Origin: Lachnospiraceae bacterium | Lineage (GTDB): Bacteria > Bacillota > Clostridia > Lachnospirales > Lachnospiraceae | Direction of reading: 5' to 3' | NCBI GenBank assembly: GCA_017634355.1 | Contig: JAGBNO010000043.1 | Coordinates: 1 to 36,115 of the forward strand | DNA length: 36,115 bases | Shown here: one piece after another, positions 24,410-33,134 of the stretch | Layout: each line of letters begins with the position of its first letter | How positions within the stretch are numbered: the stretch's first letter is position 1 | Translations under genes and position numbers: made by a program | The notes under the pieces: model-generated | Databases searched by the model: none | What the model was told of the DNA's origin: nothing | Seen by the model: only the letters and a program-made list of their open reading frames with translations

Positions 24410-26523
24410 GATTTATCTCCGTCAGAAAGCCTATCTGTTGCTATTCCTGATGGCTTCATTCCATTAAAAGAAACAATAAATATAGAATTCTGGCTCTTCA
24501 AGAGATGGTATTTACCCACTTTCTCACCGCGGCTTGCCGTGAGCTGCACATATTCAGGTTCGGTCACAGGGAGCTCCTTAAGTATATTCAAAAGCTCAGA
24601 CAGCGTTTCTAAGGCAATACAGTTCACTACTATGCGTATCTCTGGATTTTTCTCTAAAAGCACCTCAAGTATCTCCCTCATATTGCCGGCGCTGCCGCCT
24701 ATGAAAGCATGGCTGGGCTTTGGAAGCTCTTCTAAGCCCTCCGGTGCCTTTCCGCTGATAACTTCCATATTCTCAAGACAGAAATGCTCCTTATTCCTTC
24801 TGGTGACTTCCAGTGCATCTTCCTTATATTCCAGTGCATAAACCTGTCCATCTGTGCAGAGAAGGGCCGCTTCTACTGAAATAGAGCCAGTGCCTGCGCC
24901 TATGTCATATAAAACGGCATCCCTGGTGAGCTGGAGCTTGCTTAAGGAAAGCACCCTCACCTCTTCCTTGGTCATAGGCGCCTTGTCCCTGATGAAAGCT
25001 CCGTCAGGAAGCCCTGGGGTAATGACTGTTTCCCCTGCCCCATCATTTACGATCATCAGCACATATAGGCCTTTAGCCCCTATCTGCCTTAGCCCCTCTG
25101 CATCTGTCTCGTCCACCACTTCCTCTGGATAGGATAGCTGATATCCATAGAAAATATGCAGCTTTGGCAGTATGCCCTCCTGCTCGGCTTTGCAAAAAGT
25201 TTCCCCCAGGGCATTCAGTTCCTCTACATCTGAGACCAGCAGCAGGCATTTCTTATGATTCCTGACATTGCCTATGACATTGCAGCCTCGCCCATGGCGG
25301 CTTATAAGCCTCGCATCGTGCCAGGCTACGCCTATCTTTGAGCAGAAATAGACCACGGAGGATATACCGCAGAAGAGTTCCACATCATAATCCTCTTCTT
25401 CCCCCCGCTTCCTTAAATCCCGAAGCATGGTCACTGCGCCGCTGAAAAAGCCCGTGTCACCGGAAAAAAGCACTACAGGTTTGCTGTACTCCAGATGTTC
25501 CTTCAGGTAATCCAGTATCTTGTCGCTTTGGTACCAGGGGAAGCTGGGTTTCCCATGCAAAAGCTTTTCTACGCTCTTTATGAGCCGCTCTGCCCCAAAT
25601 ACCACGTCTGCATTGGCTATGGCCGCTTCGGCTGCCTTTGTCATTAGATTCGGTCTGCCTGGACCTAAACCCACCAGCGAAAGGCTGCAGGTTTCCTCTA
25701 TATTCATGGATATTCCAAGAATATCCGATAACTTCTCCTTAACCTCCAGGGCGTTGCCCTTGAAATAACTCACAGTATCCGCCGTGCCCTCTTTTTGGGC
25801 CTCTGCGCCTCTCTTTTGTGCAAGCTCCGGATTCCTGATAATAACAGGTATTGCGCCGGTTTTTTTGGCCGCGGAAAGCTTTTCCTCGAAACCGCCAGTA
25901 TTCCCTGTCTCTTTAGTCAGAATATATTTTGCATTAAGGGCCTCTATCAAGGCAATGTTCATTTTTTCGCTAAAAGGGCCCTGCATAGCTATCACATGTC
26001 TGCCTTTTAAGCCCGCATCCTCACATAAGCCTATGCTCTCGCTACTGGGCAGCACTCTTGCGTAAAGCCTCTCGTTATCACCTATCCCCTTTGCGATCTT
26101 TGACAGATCCTTGCTGCCGGTTGTCAGAAGTATATTTCCGCTGCTTTTTTTCAGATAGTCCAACGCCTCATTCAGGCTGTCTACATAGACTCCCCTATCC
26201 GATTCCGTATGCTTTGTAGCCCTGCTAAGCCTTAAACAGGGCAGCCCCTCTTCTGCGGCCGCCTCCTTTATCTCCTTTGTAACTACTGTCGCAAAGGGAT
26301 GTGTGGCATCCACTACGCAAGCATAGTCACCGGAAGCGAATTTTTCCCTCATTTCTTCCTTTGTCAGGCGCCCTGCAAGAAGACGGAGGCCTTCGGCCTC
26401 CGCCATGTCATAGGTTCCATATTCAGTCGCAACACTCACTGTACAGGGAACCCCCTCAAGAATAAGTTCCTCTGCCAATGTCCGCCCTTCTGTAGTGCCT
26501 GCGAAAATAAAAACTTCTTTCAA
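24406..26523 (-). CDS. cbiJET: Triple fusion CbiJ-CbiE-CbiT: precorrin-6 reductase + C5- and C15-methyltransferases
   Basis: About 705 residues containing three enzymes. Residues 1-270 are CbiJ/CobK (FIFAGTTEGRTLAE, VDATHPFA, LTTGSKDL), the NAD(P)H-dependent precorrin-6A reductase. Residues 280-495 are CbiE (VGLGPGRPNLMT, SGDTGFFSGA). Residues 505-700 are CbiT (GLPDGAFIRDKAPMTKEEVR, SAM site DIGAGTGSIS), which methylates C15 and decarboxylates. CbiE-CbiT fusion (CobL) is common; adding the reductase on the front is less so. Start: a TTG at 26523 with AGAGGAG upstream gives MKEVFIFAG directly; an ATG at 26565 would add an odd Arg-rich head and overlap cbiH. Confidence 0.94.
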   Translation of the reverse strand: MKEVFIFAGTTEGRTLAEELILEGVPCTVSVATEYGTYDMAEAEGLRLLAGRLTKEEMREKFASGDYACVVDATHPFATVVTKEIKEAAAEEGLPCLRLSRATKHTESDRGVYVDSLNEALDYLKKSSGNILLTTGSKDLSKIAKGIGDNERLYARVLPSSESIGLCEDAGLKGRHVIAMQGPFSEKMNIALIEALNAKYILTKETGNTGGFEEKLSAAKKTGAIPVIIRNPELAQKRGAEAQKEGTADTVSYFKGNALEVKEKLSDILGISMNIEETCSLSLVGLGPGRPNLMTKAAEAAIANADVVFGAERLIKSVEKLLHGKPSFPWYQSDKILDYLKEHLEYSKPVVLFSGDTGFFSGAVTMLRDLRKRGEEEDYDVELFCGISSVVYFCSKIGVAWHDARLISRHGRGCNVIGNVRNHKKCLLLVSDVEELNALGETFCKAEQEGILPKLHIFYGYQLSYPEEVVDETDAEGLRQIGAKGLYVLMIVNDGAGETVITPGLPDGAFIRDKAPMTKEEVRVLSLSKLQLTRDAVLYDIGAGTGSISVEAALLCTDGQVYALEYKEDALEVTRRNKEHFCLENMEVISGKAPEGLEELPKPSHAFIGGSAGNMREILEVLLEKNPEIRIVVNCIALETLSELLNILKELPVTEPEYVQLTASRGEKVGKYHLLKSQNSIFIVSFNGMKPSGIATDRLSDGDKS

Positions 26524-26539
26524 CTGTCGTCTCCTCTGT

Positions 26540-27286
26540 TTATTGCGTCTCTCTCTCTGCCGCATAGCCCCTGGGGGTCACCATTTTGCCGTTTATCTCC
26601 CTAGTTTCGCTGTTTCCTATGAATACCGTCGTAAACATATCCACGGCAGTATCCCTAAGCTCCTTTAGAGTATACAGCTTTGCTGTCTCTCCCTCCCTGC
26701 CTATGGACCTCACGGTTCCGCAAAGCCTGTCCTCCGGCAGGGTTTTGAGCAGAATATCGCAGGCCTTCTGGAGATAATCCGCCCTCTTATGGCTGGATGG
26801 ATTATAGAGAACTATGCCAAAATCCCCCTCTGCTGCGCATTTAAGCCTCTTCTCTATTTTTTCCCAAGGGGTGAGAAGGTCGCTTAGGCTTATGAGCACA
26901 AAATCGTGTATCAAAGGGGCTCCCAGCACTGCCGCGCCGCTGCAGGCCGCTGTGATGCCGGGTATTATCTCTATCTCCACTCCGGGATAGTCTTTTGCCA
27001 CCTCATAGACCAGCCCCGCCATTCCATAGACACCCGCATCGCCGCTGCATACAAATGCCACATCCTCTCCGGATGCCGCCTCCTGCAGCGCCAGTACGCA
27101 GCGCTCGGACTCTTTTTTCATAGGCGTGGTTATCAGCCTTTTATTCGGATAGCTGTCCTTGACCAGGTCTACATATACATGATAGCCCACTATTACCGTG
27201 CTCTTTTCCAGGGCATCGAGGGCCCCTACCGTCATCATCTCCCTGCTGCCAGGGCCTATACCTATCACGCTTAGCTTTTTTGCCAT
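26540..27286 (-). CDS. cbiH: Precorrin-3B / cobalt-factor III C17-methyltransferase CbiH (CobJ)
   Basis: 248 residues of the tetrapyrrole methylase fold: VIGIGPGSREMMT near the N-terminus, CSGDAGVYGMAG, IPGITAACSGAAVLGAPL, and LYNPSSHKR, which marks the C17/CobJ branch. It methylates C17 with ring contraction. Length fits the plain CbiH form with no fused CbiG or Fe-S tail. It lies 16 bp upstream of the triple-fusion start. Confidence 0.94.
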   Translation of the reverse strand: MAKKLSVIGIGPGSREMMTVGALDALEKSTVIVGYHVYVDLVKDSYPNKRLITTPMKKESERCVLALQEAASGEDVAFVCSGDAGVYGMAGLVYEVAKDYPGVEIEIIPGITAACSGAAVLGAPLIHDFVLISLSDLLTPWEKIEKRLKCAAEGDFGIVLYNPSSHKRADYLQKACDILLKTLPEDRLCGTVRSIGREGETAKLYTLKELRDTAVDMFTTVFIGNSETREINGKMVTPRGYAAERETQ

Positions 27287-27379
27287 ATATCCCTCCTCTA
27301 TTACGGCGACCTTTCAATACTTATAAGCTAATTCTATGATGTTAAGGTCAAAACTATGTTTTTGACGCCGGCTTTCCTA

Positions 27380-28141
27380 TCAGCTTTCTGTGGCTGCCCT
27401 GTATTCCGTGCTGAAACTGGGGTCATAGAGCTTCGACCTCTCGTAAGAGCTATGGGCCACGGCTTCCCCTATTATCATGAGGGCAGTCTTCGTAATATTG
27501 TGCTCCTTAGCAGTCTGGGCCAGCGTGCCCACTGTGCATATATACTTCTCTTCCTCCGGCCATGTGGCCTTGTAGACTATGGCCGCAGGGGTGTCCGCCG
27601 TATATCCGCCCTCTATCAGCTTCTCCGAAAGCTCAGTTAAAAGGCTGCTGCTCAAAAATACCACCATGCTGGCCTGATGGGCCGCAAAGGAGGCTATGGT
27701 CTCCTTTTCAGGCATGGGAGTCCTGCCCTCCATACGGGTAATAATGACGCTCTGAGTCACTGAGGGCAGCGTATATTCCAGATTGAGGGCCGCCGCCGCT
27801 CCGCAGAATGCGCTGACGCCGGGCGTAGAGTCGTACTTTATGCCCTTTTCATCCAGAATATCCATCTGCTCCCTTATCGCGCCATAGATACAGGGATCTC
27901 CCGTATGCAGCCGTACCGTAGTAAGACCTTTGCCCTCGCTCTCCTCCATGACAGCTATCACCTCTTCCAAGGTCATTTTTGCGCTGTCATGCACCTGCGC
28001 ACCCTCCTTCTTTACTTTGAGGAGCTCCGGATTCACGAGGGAACCCGCATAGATTATCACATCTGCCTCAGAGAGCAGCTTCTGTCCTCTTACAGTGATA
28101 AGGTCAACTGCACCGGACCCCGCGCCTACGAAATGAACCAT
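27380..28141 (-). CDS. cbiF: Precorrin-4 / cobalt-precorrin-4 C11-methyltransferase CbiF (CobM)
   Basis: 253 residues: VHFVGAGSGAVDLITVRG, YAGSLVNPELL, RLHTGDPCIYGAIREQMD and TPGVSAFCGAAAALNLEYTLP are the CbiF/CobM signatures of the tetrapyrrole methylase family. It transfers a methyl group from SAM to C11. AAAGGAG lies before the ATG. A 93-bp spacer separates it from cbiH and a 164-bp spacer with a short direct repeat from cbiC. Confidence 0.96.
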   Translation of the reverse strand: MVHFVGAGSGAVDLITVRGQKLLSEADVIIYAGSLVNPELLKVKKEGAQVHDSAKMTLEEVIAVMEESEGKGLTTVRLHTGDPCIYGAIREQMDILDEKGIKYDSTPGVSAFCGAAAALNLEYTLPSVTQSVIITRMEGRTPMPEKETIASFAAHQASMVVFLSSSLLTELSEKLIEGGYTADTPAAIVYKATWPEEEKYICTVGTLAQTAKEHNITKTALMIIGEAVAHSSYERSKLYDPSFSTEYRAATES

Positions 28142-28199
28142 AAATAATTACTCCTTTCACCGTCCATGCCCACTAATACCTAAAAACCGCCATAATGCC

Positions 28200-28289
28200 T
28201 GTTCCACCCCCATGTCTACGGAAAGCTTCATCAACACAGGAGCCTATATCGGGACTGACCCGTTCCAGCCCCATGCTTGCGGAAAGCTT
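28200..28289. repeat. Imperfect 28-bp direct repeat between cbiC and cbiF
   Basis: GTTCCACCCCCATGTCTACG followed by GAAAGCTT (28200-28227) recurs as GTTCCAGCCCCATGCTTGCG followed by GAAAGCTT (28262-28289), a 62-bp period with four mismatches. Between them CGGG-ACTGA-CCCG can form a small hairpin. No gene is supported in this gap. Origin is unknown. Confidence 0.6.
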
Positions 28290-28305
28290 AGGCGAAACAA
28301 TTTAT

Positions 28306-28935
28306 TCAGACCATTTGATACAGTATCGCATTGCATATAGCCGCGGCCACATTGCTGCCGCCCTTCCTGCCTTTATTGACAATATACGGAACCTTCGTGC
28401 TCATAATGAGCTCCTTGGCCTGAACCACATTTACGAATCCCACCGGCACCCCCACTATGCCAGCCGGCTCATAACCCTTTTCAATGGCTTCGTAGAGAGT
28501 AATGAGAGCCGTGGGCGCATTGCCTATGGCAAAGATCAGCGGCACTTCCATCTTCATGGCCTTTTCCATGGAGACCGTGGCCCTCGTGACCTGCCTCTCC
28601 TTGGCAGAAGCCGCCACATCTTCATCTGCTATGAAACAGTGGGCTTCGCCGCCGAAACGGGCCAGGGTCTTTTTATTTATGCCGGAAAGCGCCATTGTGG
28701 TATCTGTAATTATATGCGCGCCATTGGAAATAGCCTCTTTCAATTTATCCTGAACACTGTCGCTAAAAGTCATGGTATCGGCATATTCGAAATCAGCAGT
28801 GGTATGTATCACCCTGTAGACCACCTTGACCAGATCCTCAGAGACAGTCTTTCCCATCTCCTTTAATTCCTTATCTATGGTTGCAAAGCTGGTCTTCTCT
28901 ATATCGGCAGGCAGTACATGGTCTATCTTTATCAT
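28306..28935 (-). CDS. cbiC: Precorrin-8X methylmutase CbiC (CobH)
   Basis: 209 residues. RVIHTTADFEYADTM contains His44, matching the catalytic histidine of CobH/CbiC that moves the C11 methyl to C12. ITDTTMALSGINKK and GIVGVPVGFVNVVQAKE are conserved. It yields hydrogenobyrinate or cobyrinate, the substrate of CbiA. Length is normal. Confidence 0.97.
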   Translation of the reverse strand: MIKIDHVLPADIEKTSFATIDKELKEMGKTVSEDLVKVVYRVIHTTADFEYADTMTFSDSVQDKLKEAISNGAHIITDTTMALSGINKKTLARFGGEAHCFIADEDVAASAKERQVTRATVSMEKAMKMEVPLIFAIGNAPTALITLYEAIEKGYEPAGIVGVPVGFVNVVQAKELIMSTKVPYIVNKGRKGGSNVAAAICNAILYQMV

Positions 28936-28975
28936 ATCCCTCTATTTCCTCCTCTATCATCTAATTTTATAACAT

Positions 28976-30022
28976 TTAATACATTATCCTTTTTAACTCA
29001 GACACCAGGACCTCATTGTCTTCATGCTTCTTTATAGCCACCCTGTAATGCTCATCTGACAGCCCCACATAGTTATCGCAGTGCCTTATCAGTATGCCCC
29101 TGTCGAAAAGCGGCCTGAAGATCTGCTTCTCAGTCTCAAAGAAAATATAATTGGCATCCCCCGTATAGACCTTGATGCCCAGACCCTGAAGCTCTTCAGA
29201 CAGAAACTTGCGCTCAGTCCCTAATAGGGAAAGCGTCTCGATCATATAGCCCTCAGGCGTGCGCAGGGCCGCAAGCCCAGCCACCTGCGCCAGAGAAGAC
29301 ACGCTCCACTCCGTCTGCAGGGACTTCATCCGGCTTAAAAGCCATTTATTCCCGCTCACCGCATATCCCAGCCTTATTCCCGGCATGGCATATCGCTTAG
29401 TAAAAGCGTCCAGCACCAAAAGATAGCGGCTTATCCCCTCATCCCTTATGAAGTGTATGGCGCTGCAGCCATCTTCATCCGCAAGAAAACCTGCAAAGCA
29501 CTGGTCACAGAGCAGATATATCCCCTTCTCCGCACAGGAGGCGGCTATATCCTTTAAGAGTCCGCTGTCAATGGTATTTCCCACGGGATTGGAAGGCGAA
29601 CAGAGGATAGCCAGCTCTATATCGCTATTCAGGTAAGATAAGTAGTCTTCAGTCAGTTTAAAGCCATTTTCAGCTTTTAATGGAAAATACTGTATTTCTG
29701 AGCCAGTGGCATTCAGGGCATGGGCATAGCCCAGAAAAGACGGCGCTGTAAGCAGGGTTTTTCCAGGCCTTAAGGCTTCAGCCATGAGAAGTATAAGCTC
29801 CGATGCCCCATTTCCGCATAGAATCTCATCCTCAGAAACCTTTAGCCTCATTGAAAGAGCGCTCCTAAGAGCCCTGCACTCCTGATCCGGATAGCACTCC
29901 ATCTTTTCCAGCCCGTTTTTGACTGCGGCCACTACCCCCTCAGGCACTCCCAGGGGATTGATATTTACTGAAAAATCGTATTTTATATGAGAATAGGAAT
30001 GAACCTCACCGCCGTGGATCAT
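28976..30022 (-). CDS. cobD: Threonine-phosphate decarboxylase CobD
   Basis: 348 residues of the class-I/II PLP aminotransferase fold, close to HisC. NINPLGVPEGV near the start, CSPSNPVGNT, and DAFTKRYAMPGIRLGYA with the PLP lysine are visible. CobD decarboxylates L-threonine O-3-phosphate to (R)-1-amino-2-propanol phosphate, the linker joined by CbiB. The choice of CobD over histidinol-phosphate aminotransferase rests on its place between cbiP and cbiC and the overall sequence. Confidence 0.93.
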   Translation of the reverse strand: MIHGGEVHSYSHIKYDFSVNINPLGVPEGVVAAVKNGLEKMECYPDQECRALRSALSMRLKVSEDEILCGNGASELILLMAEALRPGKTLLTAPSFLGYAHALNATGSEIQYFPLKAENGFKLTEDYLSYLNSDIELAILCSPSNPVGNTIDSGLLKDIAASCAEKGIYLLCDQCFAGFLADEDGCSAIHFIRDEGISRYLLVLDAFTKRYAMPGIRLGYAVSGNKWLLSRMKSLQTEWSVSSLAQVAGLAALRTPEGYMIETLSLLGTERKFLSEELQGLGIKVYTGDANYIFFETEKQIFRPLFDRGILIRHCDNYVGLSDEHYRVAIKKHEDNEVLVSELKRIMY

Positions 30023-30033
30023 ATATGCGCGCC

Positions 30034-30462
30034 TCAGTGGAAGAACCAGCGGAATCCGATCTGCAATAAGGGATTCACAGAGCGGAAAGTTGTAAAGTCA
30101 GGATCCATGTAATATCCTACCATAAGGCAATTATATGGAACATTATATGCCTGCACGGAATCCGTCTCCTCTATGAAATTCTGGTACTGCTCTATGCCGC
30201 ATGGCACATATATCCTGTATTCAAACGGTGTATATATCAAGAGAAGCTCATTCTCCCCATCATAGCGGTAACCATCCAGGTCAAAGCCCATCTTGTCCCG
30301 GATCCCGTCCACGCCCTCCGGCCACTCTATCTCTGTGTCCCTCTCCTTTGCCCTGTCCCTCGGACTGAACTTCCTGGGAGTCTGATTGAACGCCATAAGG
30401 GCCTCAGACGCTGAGTCCCTGTCTTTTCTGTCTATCTTAATGGCTCTGATCTTTATGAACAT
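30034..30462 (-). CDS. Unrecognised 142-residue protein inside the cobalamin operon
   Basis: I do not recognise this protein. It is soluble, with a basic N-terminus (MFIKIRAIKIDRKDRD), an acidic middle and an aromatic-rich second half (GYYMDPDFTTFRSVNPLLQIGFRWFFH at the end, given here as its closing region). No metal or nucleotide motif is evident. It is a real gene: its start overlaps the end of cbiP by 26 nt, a GGAGGAAGG site sits inside cbiP just ahead of its ATG, and cobD follows 11 bp after its stop. This coupling suggests a role in, or expression with, cobalamin synthesis. No function is assigned. Confidence 0.8.
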   Translation of the reverse strand: MFIKIRAIKIDRKDRDSASEALMAFNQTPRKFSPRDRAKERDTEIEWPEGVDGIRDKMGFDLDGYRYDGENELLLIYTPFEYRIYVPCGIEQYQNFIEETDSVQAYNVPYNCLMVGYYMDPDFTTFRSVNPLLQIGFRWFFH

Positions 30463-31990
30463 CAGGTACCCCTTCCTCCAGGATGCGGTATATAGCCTCC
30501 ATGTCCAGATTTTCCCTGATCAAATCCGCCAGGAGGTCGTACTGTTTTTCTTTGTGTGCAAGGGGGGCTTCTCCGGTTTCGCCCGGATCATCCAGGTCTA
30601 TTCCCTTCCTCTCAGCAAGTATCTGCGCAATGCGGAAAGCCACCATCGGGGCATCGAAAAAGCCATGCACATAGCTGCCGTATGCGCGCTCCGTCGCCAC
30701 GCCATCCATTGAACTATTCCCGTTCTTCAGATCCCTTATCTGAACTGCCGGACAGACCTTATCCTCGCCTTTTATCATCTGCCCCATGTGTATCTCATAT
30801 CCGGACACCTCCATACCTGAAAGTCCGGATAAAACCCCCGGCAGTGAAAGTATCTTTCCTTCGACCTGGGTTCTCCTTTTATCAGGAGTAAAAAGGGTTT
30901 CCATAGGCAGCAGCCCCAGCCCCTTCTCTTCACCGCCCCCTTCTACTCCTTCAGGGTCCTTTAAGCGCTCTCCCATCATCTGGTAGCCGCCACAGATTCC
31001 GAAGACCACCCCGCCTTTTTCGTGGTAATCCTGTATCTTTTCCACAAAGCCCATGGAATAAAGCCACTTCAGATCCCCCATGGTATTCTTAGTGCCAGGG
31101 AGCAGGATCATATCAGGCTCTGATAGCTGCCCCGGATGCAGGACATAGCGGAGTGACACACCGGGTATCTGTGAAAAGACATTGAAATCCGTGAAGTTCG
31201 ATAGATGCGGGAGCCTTATTACGACGAGATCCACCTTGGTTTCCCCTGCTGTGCCTCTCCTGTTCTCTATCCTGTCCGACAGCGAATCCTCATCATCGAG
31301 GTCCAGCCTCCCATAAGGGAGCACCCCCACCACAGGTATATTTACCCTATCTTCCAGCATACGCACACCCGGCATGAGCAGTGTCTTGTCGCCCCTGAAT
31401 TTATTGATTATAAGGCCTCGGAAGAACTTTCTCTCCTCTTCCTCCAGAAGGGCCACGGTTCCGTATAGCTGCGCAAATACGCCGCCCCTGTCTATATCAC
31501 CTGCCAGCAGCACGGGCGCATTTACTTCCCTCGCCATGCCCATATTGACTATGTCCCCGTCTTTTAAATTAATCTCGGCAGGAGAACCGGCGCCCTCCAG
31601 AACAATTATGTCATAGGAACTTGCAAGGGAATTATATGCCTCCCTCACCCTGGGCATGAGGCTCTTTTTGTAATGGTGATAGTCAGAGGCATTCATATCG
31701 CAAAGTATCTCGCCCATGACTATGACCTGTGAGCCGGTGTCGGAAGAGGGCTTTAAGAGCACGGGATTCATGCGCACATCAGGAGCTATGCCGGCCGCCT
31801 CCGCCTGCATGACCTGGGCCCTGCCCATTTCCAGGCCGTCAGCCGTCACATAAGAATTCAGGGCCATATTCTGCGATTTAAAGGGCGCAACGCTGTAGCC
31901 GTCCTGCTTAAAAACCCTGCACAGTCCGGCAGCGATGAGACTCTTCCCCGCATTTGACATGGTTCCCTGCACCATAATGGATTTTGCCAT
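30437..31990 (-). CDS. cbiP: Cobyric acid synthase CbiP (CobQ)
   Basis: 517 residues. The N-terminal ATPase domain has VQGTMSNAGKSLIAAGLCR and PFKSQNMALNSYVT, diagnostic of CobQ/CbiP. The C-terminal glutamine amidotransferase has FGICGGYQMMGE (Cys) and YGSYVHGFFD (His). It amidates the b, d, e and g side chains of adenosyl-cobyrinate a,c-diamide. Length is typical. It overlaps the unknown 142-residue gene at its 3' end. Confidence 0.97.
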   Translation of the reverse strand: MAKSIMVQGTMSNAGKSLIAAGLCRVFKQDGYSVAPFKSQNMALNSYVTADGLEMGRAQVMQAEAAGIAPDVRMNPVLLKPSSDTGSQVIVMGEILCDMNASDYHHYKKSLMPRVREAYNSLASSYDIIVLEGAGSPAEINLKDGDIVNMGMAREVNAPVLLAGDIDRGGVFAQLYGTVALLEEEERKFFRGLIINKFRGDKTLLMPGVRMLEDRVNIPVVGVLPYGRLDLDDEDSLSDRIENRRGTAGETKVDLVVIRLPHLSNFTDFNVFSQIPGVSLRYVLHPGQLSEPDMILLPGTKNTMGDLKWLYSMGFVEKIQDYHEKGGVVFGICGGYQMMGERLKDPEGVEGGGEEKGLGLLPMETLFTPDKRRTQVEGKILSLPGVLSGLSGMEVSGYEIHMGQMIKGEDKVCPAVQIRDLKNGNSSMDGVATERAYGSYVHGFFDAPMVAFRIAQILAERKGIDLDDPGETGEAPLAHKEKQYDLLADLIRENLDMEAIYRILEEGVPDVHKDQSH

Positions 31991-32053
31991 AAATAAGCCC
32001 TCTTATAAAGTATTCCAAAATACCTTTTTCATGGAAAAAACAATCTTATAATC

Positions 32054-33133
32054 TTATAGCTTCCTGATCTCGGTCAGATAGTCGTCATTTATGGCCGCCT
32101 TTTCAAATGTGGCCATATCGGACATGAGCGCGCAGGCGGCCTCTACAACTTGAAAAGCCAGAGGACAGCCGCTGCCTTCCCCCAGGCGCATGGAGAGGTT
32201 CAGCCAGGGATCCAGCTCCAGTTCCTTTGCGGCTATCAGATAGCCTCTTTCCTCAGAAACATGTGAAGGGAAGATAAAATCCCTCACCGCCGGACATAAC
32301 CTCACGGCTGAGAGCGCCGCCACTATGGATATGAAGCCGTCTATCACGACAGGTATGCGTACTTTTGACGCGCCCAGATAGACTCCGCACATAGCGGCTA
32401 TATCCAGCCCCCCTACCTTGGAAAGCACATCCACAGGGTCCTTCGGGTCAGGCGCATGTTTCTGCAAGGCGGCTGTGATCACAGCTTTCTTTTTTGCAAA
32501 GGATTCATCCGTAATGCCGCCTCCTCTGCCAGTCACTTCCTCTGCGCCGTAGCCCGTAAGAGCCGCCAGCACGGCAGAAGAGGTTGTAGTATTCCCTATG
32601 CCCATCTCCCCCACGCCTATGATGTCCACGTCATCCTCAGCCGCTTTTTCCGCAAGGCTTATGCCCGTGGCTATGGCAGTAAGAGCCTCTTCCCTGGTCA
32701 TAGCGGCTTCTTTTACTATATTTCCCGTCCCCTTCCGTATACGCCTGTCCTCTATCTCCGGACAGTTATAGTCGGCATCTATGCCCATGTCCACTACTTC
32801 CACATCGCAGCCGAAATAATTTGCAATGGCACTCATGCCTGTCAGATGCTTAGTCATATTGATAGCCTGGGAAATGGTCACAGATTTAGGAGCGCTGGAC
32901 ACATTCTCCTCTATCACGCCATTGTCGGCGCATAGCACTACTATCCTCTCATAGTCCATGGAATTCTTGAGCTTCCCCGTGATTCCCGAAAGCCTCACTG
33001 CAGTATCTGTAAGCTTGCCCAAGCTTCCGGGAGGCGCCGCCAGAGAATCCGCATAGGCCTTCGCCTCCGCCATTGCTTTCTTATCTGCACCTTTAATATT
33101 TACTATGATCTGCTTCAGTTCTTTGTCTGTCAT
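32054..33133 (-). CDS. cobT: Nicotinate-nucleotide-dimethylbenzimidazole phosphoribosyltransferase CobT
   Basis: 359 residues. APPGSLGKLTDTAVRLSGITG at the N-terminus, GIGNTTTSSAVLAALTG, and RLGEGSGCPLAF with the catalytic Glu near the C-terminus define CobT. It activates the lower-ligand base as its alpha-ribotide for joining by CobS. The base used (DMB or another) cannot be read from this window; no bza genes are present. The cbiB stop lies 1 bp upstream of its start. Confidence 0.97.
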   Translation of the reverse strand: MTDKELKQIIVNIKGADKKAMAEAKAYADSLAAPPGSLGKLTDTAVRLSGITGKLKNSMDYERIVVLCADNGVIEENVSSAPKSVTISQAINMTKHLTGMSAIANYFGCDVEVVDMGIDADYNCPEIEDRRIRKGTGNIVKEAAMTREEALTAIATGISLAEKAAEDDVDIIGVGEMGIGNTTTSSAVLAALTGYGAEEVTGRGGGITDESFAKKKAVITAALQKHAPDPKDPVDVLSKVGGLDIAAMCGVYLGASKVRIPVVIDGFISIVAALSAVRLCPAVRDFIFPSHVSEERGYLIAAKELELDPWLNLSMRLGEGSGCPLAFQVVEAACALMSDMATFEKAAINDDYLTEIRKL

Positions 33134-33134
33134 A

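Noticed and set aside
28173..28274. 33-codon minus-strand frame between cbiC and cbiF
   Set aside because: It has no ribosome binding site and is made largely of the 28-bp direct repeat.
28195..28866. 223-codon plus-strand frame opposite cbiC
   Set aside because: cbiC is unmistakable on the minus strand; the antisense product shows no domain and the frame arises from codon bias.
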